Positions 1 through 5,848 of a stretch of 9,584 nucleotides of DNA are shown here, piece after piece. Made by a program: the position numbers and the translations under genes. Each line of letters begins with the position of its first letter. Position 1 is the stretch's first letter. This DNA comes from Candidatus Aminicenantota bacterium (GTDB lineage Bacteria > Acidobacteriota > Aminicenantia > S016-38). The notes under the pieces are model-generated. The model was not told the origin of the DNA, ran no database searches, and worked only from the letters and a program-made list of their open reading frames with translations. The DNA lies in NCBI GenBank assembly GCA_027062035.1, contig JAMOUL010000163.1:1-9584 (forward strand). The letters are read 5' to 3'.

Positions 1-330
1 CTTAAAACCGGTCTTTTCCCCCAGTATTTCATAGAAGGTCTTCTCGGAAGAAGGAGCCTTAAAGGTAACATCAAGTTCATAGGAAGATATAAGGGGTACG
101 AGCTGAAAAGGTATCACAGGAACATTTTCCGGAAGGAAAACAAATACTCTTTTGGGGCCCTGTCTTTTCTTTACTTCCACAGCCTTAAGCTGATGCTCCA
201 GATGAAGCAGAATTTCCCTTAAAAGCTCTTCCTGATACCCTCTATCGCTTATCTTCTTACCTTCCTTTATCATCATGGCCAGCTCCCCTGCAGCTCTGGC
301 CGATATATTCAGGAGATCATCTGAAAACAT
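1..330 (-). CDS. Probable LuxC-type acyl-CoA/acyl-protein reductase, N-terminal part (runs off window edge)
   Basis: This is an open frame of 110 codons from an ATG at 330 to the window edge with no stop, so the 3' part of the gene is missing. The start is chosen because GAGG at 339-342 sits 8 nt upstream, inside the end of the preceding gene; the two genes overlap by 14 bp, which suggests translational coupling. The visible protein has a helical, charged N-terminus. From about residue 63 it reads VFVFLPENVPVIPFQLVPLI and then a KAPSSEKTF segment near residues 90-98. An N-V-P-V loop followed by a K-x-P-S-S segment resembles the nucleotide-binding start of the aldehyde dehydrogenase-like LuxC reductases, which reduce an activated fatty acyl group to the aldehyde with NADPH. 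The adjacent LuxE-like gene strengthens the call. The catalytic cysteine region lies outside the window, so another aldehyde dehydrogenase-type acyl-CoA reductase is possible. Confidence 0.6.
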   Translation of the reverse strand, partial: MFSDDLLNISARAAGELAMMIKEGKKISDRGYQEELLREILLHLEHQLKAVEVKKRQGPKRVFVFLPENVPVIPFQLVPLISSYELDVTFKAPSSEKTFYEILGEKTGFK

Positions 331-1237
331 ACCCGCACCCTCTGAGTTCTTCAGTAGCCCTTCCCAGAACATCAAAACCCCCTTCGCTTACCTCAACTAT
401 ATCAGGAACAAGCAAAGCAGATACCGTGCACAAATTGGCAAAATCAAAAACCTTCAATAGCCCTTTTTCCCCGGTCAGTACCTTTGCATACGGATGATCA
501 CTGTAAAGACCATCAGAAGGGGCATAAAACTGGGAAAATAGTTCACTCATTCCATACTCTGTCCAGAACCTGGCTTCAGGCATAAAACGGGATGCGAATA
601 GGTGTAATTCCCTTCTATTATATTTTTTTTCTATCCCCTTGTATCCTCCTGTATCTATCACAACAAACTTTCCCATCAATTTTTCCCTCTGAACTTCCAG
701 CCAGCGAGCCATTTTAAATAGTTGAGTCGAGGTGAGAAAAATAATGCCGCTTTTTTCCTGAAGCAGGGGTACTACTGCCTCCGGAGAAATCTCGAATCCG
801 ACATTTAAATACTCCACTCTTATCTGGCTTTCGAAGATTTTCAACATATACGCCAGAGAAGAAGTGGGGAAAAATTCAAAGGGAGGTATAATGGAATACA
901 CCACATCACGAAACGGAAAAGAGCGTAGAGCAGAAGCGTAATAGAGCAAAAGACTTTCTTCATTGAATTTTACTCTACTCCTCTGTCCGGTTGTACCGCT
1001 GGAAAGAAATTCTCCAGTGGATTTTCCGCAGGAAAATATATCTTCATACTTAAAAAACTCCACCGGCATAAATGGGATTTCTTCCACCCTTTTAAACTTT
1101 ATCTGACCTTTTCTTTCGCAGAACCTCCTGTAGACAGGATTATTCTCAACCTGAAAGTGTGCTATTTCAAGGGCAAGGTCGGGCGAGAAGGTTTCCCCGC
1201 GCACAATATGATTGATCACCCTGTCAAATATTTTCAC
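317..1237 (-). CDS. LuxE-family acyl-protein synthetase (acyl-activating enzyme)
   Basis: A 306-residue soluble protein starting at GTG 1237. AGAGG at 1246-1250 lies 8 nt upstream, and a second purine-rich AAAGG is closer. Residues 78-87 (LSSGTTGQRS) are the Ser/Thr/Gly-rich ATP-binding loop of the ANL adenylating superfamily. DTGGYKG at 195-201 and TEYGMSELFSQFY at 226-238 match the pattern of LuxE-domain enzymes, and the C-terminal GFDVLGRATEELRGC (287-301) is the typical closing motif. LuxE proteins activate a fatty acid with ATP and pass it through a cysteine near the C-terminus to a reductase; here Cys301 lies five residues from the end and is the candidate acyl carrier. It is shorter than luminescence LuxE proteins, which have about 370 residues. 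With the overlapping downstream LuxC-like gene it should form a fatty acid reductase pair, though the true acyl substrate is unknown. A phenylacetate-CoA ligase-like relative is the main alternative. Confidence 0.8.
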   Translation of the reverse strand: MKIFDRVINHIVRGETFSPDLALEIAHFQVENNPVYRRFCERKGQIKFKRVEEIPFMPVEFFKYEDIFSCGKSTGEFLSSGTTGQRSRVKFNEESLLLYYASALRSFPFRDVVYSIIPPFEFFPTSSLAYMLKIFESQIRVEYLNVGFEISPEAVVPLLQEKSGIIFLTSTQLFKMARWLEVQREKLMGKFVVIDTGGYKGIEKKYNRRELHLFASRFMPEARFWTEYGMSELFSQFYAPSDGLYSDHPYAKVLTGEKGLLKVFDFANLCTVSALLVPDIVEVSEGGFDVLGRATEELRGCGYVFR

Positions 1238-1245
1238 TTTCCTTT

Positions 1246-1261
1246 CCTCTGGAAAATTATA
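1246..1261 (-). promoter_or_regulatory. Extended -10 promoter and ribosome binding site of the luxE-like operon
   Basis: On the minus strand the sequence TGATATAAT contains a perfect TATAAT at 1261-1256 preceded by the TGn extension. No good -35 box is present: the hexamer 17 bp upstream reads TTCTAT, as is common where an extended -10 compensates. Transcription would start near 1249, leaving a leader of only about 12 nt that contains the AGAGG ribosome binding site at 1250-1246. The promoter is predicted by eye. Confidence 0.6.
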
Positions 1262-1301
1262 TCAGCAAATAAGAAAAGATAGAATCCGCTCCGTTTTGGT
1301 T

Positions 1302-1328
1302 TTGAAACAATCTGAGAACTGTTAAAAT
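1302..1328 (+). promoter_or_regulatory. Weak sigma-70-like promoter candidate for the polysaccharide genes
   Basis: TTGAAA at 1302-1307 and TAAAAT at 1323-1328 are separated by 15 bp, two short of the optimum. This is the best promoter-like pair in the 98-bp divergent region for the plus strand. If used, transcription would begin only a few bases before, or at, the ATG at 1336, so the messenger would be leaderless or nearly so. The purine run AAAAAGG touches the ATG directly and is too close to act as a normal ribosome binding site. A promoter of another sigma class could be present and would not be recognised this way. Confidence 0.3.
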
Positions 1329-1335
1329 AAAAAGG

Positions 1336-3072
1336 ATGATTGCTCTATCCTGGTTTTCTCTGCTTGCACTTCTTATAATAACGGCAAGGGTCGGTGGGTT
1401 GTGGATTTCCATTCCCTTATTTCTTTTAGGCCTTTTAATCTCGCACTTTAAAAATAAAGGTTTATATATCTTTGCGTTTCTTTTACCCCTTGTAAATGCT
1501 GTTCCATTCTTCTTAAATTCCGGGTTTCCCTTCAACTACTTTGCTCCGTCTCTATTTCTGGTCGCAGGACTGTATCTGGGAAACACCGGTTTTAAGGCTA
1601 AAGGATATATACCCCAATCCTATTCTCTGTACTTAACATTACTCTGGCTTTCCGCGATCTTTCTTCTATTGAGATGGTCCAACATAACCCTTTCCCGTCT
1701 TGCTTTTCTTAAAGATACCCCTGTAACTCCAGGTGGACCAAGGGTATCCTTTGGAATTTTCTTTCCTGTAATTACCCTTGCTCTTTATTCGGCAGGACTT
1801 TTTGCATATTACCTGACGAAAAACGTAGACCGAAGAAAATTCTTCCAGTTCATGTCTGCTGGAACCGCCTTTGCAATGGCAATCGGATTTCTCCAGTGGG
1901 CCGGCTACAGAATACTCATTTCTCCGGGGTTGTGGGATAAGGGAATAAGATTTAACGCTACCTTCTCCGATCCCAATGCAGCTGGTGCCTTTGCAGGCAT
2001 CCTGTTTGGATTGATATTGCTCAATTACAGCAAATGGAAGGACCTATTATTTCTTCTTCCTCCTCTTATTATAGTACTACTCTCCTCCTCCAAAAGTGGA
2101 ATTATTCTTGTGGGACTCTCTCTGGTCATCGTTTTTTTCTCAAGAAGAATAACCGGGAATACACGAATAGCCCTTATTCTGGGCTTCATTCTTCTTGTCA
2201 TACCCTTTATTCCCCACCTGAAGGCCAGATTTTATAGAAATTATATAGCTCTCATAAAATGGAAGAAACTTGATGTGGCACTTACAGGAAGAATATCCTT
2301 AACTTCTAAAGCTATAACAGGAATCAAAGAATACCCGGTTTCCGGTATTGGGCCCGGAAACTTCACATTCTACACATCTTACAAATTCAAGAAACACGGA
2401 TGGATTGATATTGTTCCATCAGTTTACCTATCCAGTATGGTTGAGACCGGACTCATAGGTGGTTTTTTCTTTATCCTATTCCTTATATCATTTGCTGCAG
2501 GGCGAGCTTCCCCTGAAAGGTCAGTTCTTTATATTCTGCTTTTCATCTTTATTTTCAATAATGGGTTATGGAATCCAGAGGTAATGGTAATTTTCTGGAT
2601 ATTGCTCTCAGGAATACCTCCACGAAAGATAAAAATTCCTCTGAAAATATCCGTTTCATCCCTGTTAATATATCTAATTGCCCTTGTTCTCAGTTTTAAC
2701 TCATTGCACCCGGCAAAATGGTGCGTTAACGATGGAACATATTATGATTATGGTTTCCACCAGCTGGAGGATAATTTTAAATGGACCAGACGGGCTGCGG
2801 GAATTTACGGAATTTTTAAAAATTCTAAGGTAAGATTTGAAACTGGCTTCCCATTTGACAAAACAAAATACTCAAAACAGATAGTAGATGTTTACTGGAA
2901 CGGAAAGAAAATAAAAAGGCTGATTTTGAACCGTTTTAAAGCCCGGGAATCATTGAAAATTTCAGGAGAAGGCTTTCTTGAATTTCGGATAAAACCCTGG
3001 TTTATTCCAGCAAAACTCAAACTCAGCAAAGATCCCCGCGAACTTGGAATAAAAATTGCTGGAATATGGTGA
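1336..3072 (+). CDS. O-antigen ligase / Wzy-type polymerase membrane protein with soluble C-terminal domain
   Basis: A 578-residue inner-membrane protein with roughly twelve or more hydrophobic segments, the first beginning at residue 4 and the last around 435-455. The core of the O-antigen ligase/polymerase (Wzy_C/WaaL) family is visible: FSDPNAAGAFAG at 210-221, SSSKSGII at 250-257, then a long loop with GRISLTSKAITGIKEYPVSG near 318-337 and GPGNF at 339-343, and the ETGLIGG helix start at 370-376. Such enzymes join undecaprenyl-linked glycan units to each other or to an acceptor at the outer face of the membrane. After the last membrane segment, residues about 456-578 form a soluble, probably beta-rich domain ending in a D-P-R-E-L-G-I motif (566-572), a tail seen on some polysaccharide membrane enzymes. 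The ATG at 1336 is the first start after an in-frame stop at 1303-1305, but it lacks a properly spaced ribosome binding site. Ligase and polymerase cannot be told apart from sequence alone. Confidence 0.85.
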   Translation: MIALSWFSLLALLIITARVGGLWISIPLFLLGLLISHFKNKGLYIFAFLLPLVNAVPFFLNSGFPFNYFAPSLFLVAGLYLGNTGFKAKGYIPQSYSLYLTLLWLSAIFLLLRWSNITLSRLAFLKDTPVTPGGPRVSFGIFFPVITLALYSAGLFAYYLTKNVDRRKFFQFMSAGTAFAMAIGFLQWAGYRILISPGLWDKGIRFNATFSDPNAAGAFAGILFGLILLNYSKWKDLLFLLPPLIIVLLSSSKSGIILVGLSLVIVFFSRRITGNTRIALILGFILLVIPFIPHLKARFYRNYIALIKWKKLDVALTGRISLTSKAITGIKEYPVSGIGPGNFTFYTSYKFKKHGWIDIVPSVYLSSMVETGLIGGFFFILFLISFAAGRASPERSVLYILLFIFIFNNGLWNPEVMVIFWILLSGIPPRKIKIPLKISVSSLLIYLIALVLSFNSLHPAKWCVNDGTYYDYGFHQLEDNFKWTRRAAGIYGIFKNSKVRFETGFPFDKTKYSKQIVDVYWNGKKIKRLILNRFKARESLKISGEGFLEFRIKPWFIPAKLKLSKDPRELGIKIAGIW

Positions 3073-3097
3073 AATTTACTGGTATCATTCATAAGTG

Positions 3098-4765
3098 ATG
3101 ATAGAGCTGAAAAATCTATTTCCCTCGCAAAAAGAAAGATGGTTAAGAAAGGAAGCAAAAAAGGCCTCCCCCATTACTCCAACGAAACTAAAATACCTGC
3201 TGGAACCATTTAAAAAGGGGGAAATTCCGTCTATAGTTCAGAAGTCTTATGAACTTTATCTTAAGGGAAGAATCATAATCCCGGGTGCAGGAGAAATTCC
3301 AAAACCTGATATGGACTGTTTAAAAAAGGGGGAATGTGAAGGCATTCCTGAAGAATTAGTCTACCACCTCACGAGACTATCATGGCTGGTCCTACCAGCG
3401 CTAAAACATCACCTATCACCTTCCATAGAAACCTACCAGCTTATAAAAAAAGACCTGCTGGATTGGATATCGAAAAATCCTCCTCTAAGGGGAATAGGCT
3501 GGGAAAATACCCAGGATATCGCCATCAGAGCAGCAACCCTTCCCCTTATTTACGAAGCACTTGGAACAAGGGCACTCGATGACAGAAAATTCACAGAAAA
3601 ATTTATTCACTCTTTGATGGTTCACTACATTTATCTCAATGAATTCAGACAGGGCAGTGGCTTGAAAAAGTTCATAGTTCTCACAGGGCTTATACATAGC
3701 GGTGTATTTCTCAGGAAATTCTCTGTACCTACACCTAACTTTGACCTTATAATGGAGGAATTTCTTTCTTCTATCTTTGATCAGCTTGACAGGGACGGCT
3801 TCTACAATGAAGGTAGCATAGAGGCCCATCTATTCTTCTTTGAACTTTCTCTATTTACAGCTTTCCTTCTCCAGAAAAACAAATATTTATTCGGTGAGGC
3901 ATGGGAAAGGATAGAAAAACAGGCCTTTATAATTTCAGAATTAAACTCCAGCGAAGGTCTACCCCGTATAGGAACCGAAAGAAATCTTTACCTCTTTCCT
4001 TTCCACGGTCTCACTTCAAATCCGAACTTTCTTCTTTCCCTCTTTTATTCAATTCGTCCCGGGGAAAGGTATGGAGCTCCCGCTGTTGACGAGGTTTCTC
4101 TGTTTGTGAAACCGACGTCAGGAGAATACAGGAAGAGAGGTCTGTGCCTCAAAAAACAGGGGCTCGCCACACTTATAAACGATAAAAAATCCATGGTTTT
4201 TTCCTGCCTTGCCACTGAAGAAGGTGATAAATTGTCGTTTTCTCTCATTGTAAACGATTTGAAAATAATTTCGGACCCTGGCACCTACCTGTTATCTTCT
4301 CCCTACTCCCGGGAAATGGGTTCCACACTGTATCATTCCACTGTTTCTATAGATGGTGGAGACCAGAGACAGGTCTCCCCTTCCAGTAGAAAAAGGTTGT
4401 TCATCATGACAGAATGCACAAAAACAGCAGCCCGGGGGGAGTTCCGGTGGCCTGACGGAGTAGTTCACTCAAGAAGAATTGCTAAAACAGAAAAGGGCTT
4501 TGAAATAGAGGATGAAATATCAAGTGAAAGGGACAGGGAAATAACCTGGGCTTTCATTTTCCATCCCGAAGTTAAGATAAGGTTCGAGGAAAAGGGGTTA
4601 ATACTCCAGAGAAACGGAATATCTGTCACATTTAAGTTCCCCGGGGGAATGAAAATAGAAGTAGAACCCATAAAATATTCAAGGAAATACGGAACCCTGG
4701 AGAATACAACAAGGGTTATATTCAGAAGAAAGGGTAAAGGGAAGTTTATTTTCAAAATAGAATAG
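3098..4765 (+). CDS. Heparinase II/III-family protein, no visible signal peptide
   Basis: A 555-residue protein counted from ATG 3098; a GTG directly before it (3095), preceded by an in-frame TAA at 3092, is an equally possible start. Neither start has a clear ribosome binding site. The N-terminal half is helical, as in the alpha-toroid of polysaccharide lyases, with WENTQDIAIR at about 135-144 and DGFYNEGSIEAH at about 233-244. The C-terminal half is beta-rich and carries the heparinase II/III signature: SDPGTYLL at about 392-399, then STLYHSTVSIDGGDQRQ at about 409-425, with His413 at the usual catalytic histidine position. Family members cleave uronate-containing glycans by beta-elimination and are frequent in exopolysaccharide clusters. 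The N-terminus is charged (KNLFPSQKERWLRKE) with no signal peptide or membrane anchor. The family E-x-S-x-x-Y-H pattern reads E-G-S-I-E-A-H, so the tyrosine appears to be missing. It lies 25 bp after the polymerase gene, probably in one operon. The substrate is unknown. Confidence 0.8.
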   Translation: MIELKNLFPSQKERWLRKEAKKASPITPTKLKYLLEPFKKGEIPSIVQKSYELYLKGRIIIPGAGEIPKPDMDCLKKGECEGIPEELVYHLTRLSWLVLPALKHHLSPSIETYQLIKKDLLDWISKNPPLRGIGWENTQDIAIRAATLPLIYEALGTRALDDRKFTEKFIHSLMVHYIYLNEFRQGSGLKKFIVLTGLIHSGVFLRKFSVPTPNFDLIMEEFLSSIFDQLDRDGFYNEGSIEAHLFFFELSLFTAFLLQKNKYLFGEAWERIEKQAFIISELNSSEGLPRIGTERNLYLFPFHGLTSNPNFLLSLFYSIRPGERYGAPAVDEVSLFVKPTSGEYRKRGLCLKKQGLATLINDKKSMVFSCLATEEGDKLSFSLIVNDLKIISDPGTYLLSSPYSREMGSTLYHSTVSIDGGDQRQVSPSSRKRLFIMTECTKTAARGEFRWPDGVVHSRRIAKTEKGFEIEDEISSERDREITWAFIFHPEVKIRFEEKGLILQRNGISVTFKFPGGMKIEVEPIKYSRKYGTLENTTRVIFRRKGKGKFIFKIE

Positions 4766-4779
4766 TTAAACTATTTTTT
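4761..4779 (+). terminator. Weak hairpin plus T-run after the heparinase-like gene
   Basis: AATAGT (4761-4766), a TAA loop and ACTATT (4770-4775) form a 6-bp inverted repeat that overlaps the stop codon and is followed by TTTT. The stem has a single G-C pair, so it would be unstable, especially at high temperature. It may be a weak or leaky terminator, or chance. Confidence 0.3.
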
Positions 4780-4800
4780 GCTTGATTTTTATTTCAATTC

Positions 4801-5847
4801 ATGATTATCTTTATATTCAGGGATGGTGGAAGAGCAGAAAAAGAAATGGTGAAAAAGGATGACAAAAATTTCCTGATGGAAGTTCTATTAAACTTCCCGG
4901 TGGGTATCGGAATTTTTGATTCTCAACTGAACCTTTTATATTCCAATCATCACTTCAAGGAACTCTTGGGCGAAAAAATTGAGGATAGGGAGTTTATAAA
5001 AAAACTCTTCGAAACCAGAAGCAAGGGGGCCAGCGATTATTTCCATAAAGATAACAAAATTATAGGTTATACCCCCTATCTTATAGAAGATAAACAGGTA
5101 CTCCTTATGAAGGATATGACCGAAAGCATTTACACTCTTGACCTGGAAAAAAACCGTAAATTAAACGATACCATAAATTACATCTTTTCAATGGTACGCC
5201 ATGAAATCGGAAACCCCATAAATACGATAAAGGTTTCCATCTCTGTTCTTAATGAAAATCTGGAAGAATATTCAAAGGATAAAATCAGGGAATACATCTC
5301 CAGGTTAAAAGAAGAAACTGAAAGAATGGAAAAAATACTTTCTGCCCTTAAGGATTTCAGCAGGTATGGAGTGGTAAAAATAGAGAGGATAAACCTGAAG
5401 GAGGTCCTGGAGAAAACCATTTATTCAATGAAACCCCTTGCCCGTTCAAAGGGGACCATGCTTTTTCTTTCGGAACCAGCCGATGTAGAAGTGGAAGCGG
5501 ATTCTGTAGCCCTCATGCAGGTTCTGAGTAATATAATAAAAAACGCCATAGAAGCTCTGGAAAACAAAGAAGGAGAAAAAATGATTCAACTTTATACATC
5601 TGTGGACGAAAAATTTGTAAGGATTCATATAATTGATAATGGCCCTGGAATACCTCCAGAACTGACTGAAAAGGTCTTTATGCCTTTTTTTACCACGAAA
5701 AACAATGGGACGGGGATGGGCCTTGCAATATGTAAAGGATTAATAACAGCAATGAATGGCTGGATTGGACTTATAAATACAGGAAACGGAACTATGGCAA
5801 TTGTAACCCTGCCCAAAAAACATATTGACAGAACCACTGAAGGTTAA
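4801..5847 (+). CDS. Soluble PAS-like sensor histidine kinase
   Basis: A 348-residue protein with no membrane segment, so a cytoplasmic kinase. Residues about 26-110 look like a compact, shortened PAS domain (NFPVGIGIFDSQLNLLYSNH at 31-50, ending VLLMKDMTES). The dimerisation and phosphoacceptor helix carries VRHEIGNPINTIK with His134. The ATPase domain has the N box NIIKNAIEAL (244-253), G1 box DNGPGIPPE (279-287), F box MPFFTTK (294-300) and G2 box GTGMGLAI (303-310). All residues for ATP binding and autophosphorylation are present; the arrangement resembles NtrB-type soluble kinases. The ATG at 4801 gives the longest frame but has no ribosome binding site. ATG 4846 (residue 16) is a real alternative, with the purine-rich GGAAGAG at 4828-4834 upstream. 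It begins 35 bp after the heparinase-like gene. No response regulator follows it on this strand; the nearest receiver is in the convergent gene. Confidence 0.88.
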   Translation: MIIFIFRDGGRAEKEMVKKDDKNFLMEVLLNFPVGIGIFDSQLNLLYSNHHFKELLGEKIEDREFIKKLFETRSKGASDYFHKDNKIIGYTPYLIEDKQVLLMKDMTESIYTLDLEKNRKLNDTINYIFSMVRHEIGNPINTIKVSISVLNENLEEYSKDKIREYISRLKEETERMEKILSALKDFSRYGVVKIERINLKEVLEKTIYSMKPLARSKGTMLFLSEPADVEVEADSVALMQVLSNIIKNAIEALENKEGEKMIQLYTSVDEKFVRIHIIDNGPGIPPELTEKVFMPFFTTKNNGTGMGLAICKGLITAMNGWIGLINTGNGTMAIVTLPKKHIDRTTEG

Positions 5848-5848
5848 T

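Noticed and set aside
1..1237. A bioluminescence (lux) operon
   Set aside because: LuxE and LuxC homologues occur widely in non-luminous bacteria, and no luciferase or LuxD thioesterase gene is visible.
1257..1535. 92-codon minus-strand frame upstream of the luxE-like gene
   Set aside because: Most of it is antisense to the start of the membrane polymerase, and its end covers the extended -10 promoter; nothing in it resembles a known protein.
3485..3829. 114-codon minus-strand frame inside the heparinase-like gene
   Set aside because: It is fully antisense to a well-supported gene, and its product has no recognisable motif.
4761..4779. A strong intrinsic terminator separating the polysaccharide genes from the kinase
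   Set aside because: The stem has only one G-C pair and six Watson-Crick pairs, so it is listed only as a weak candidate.
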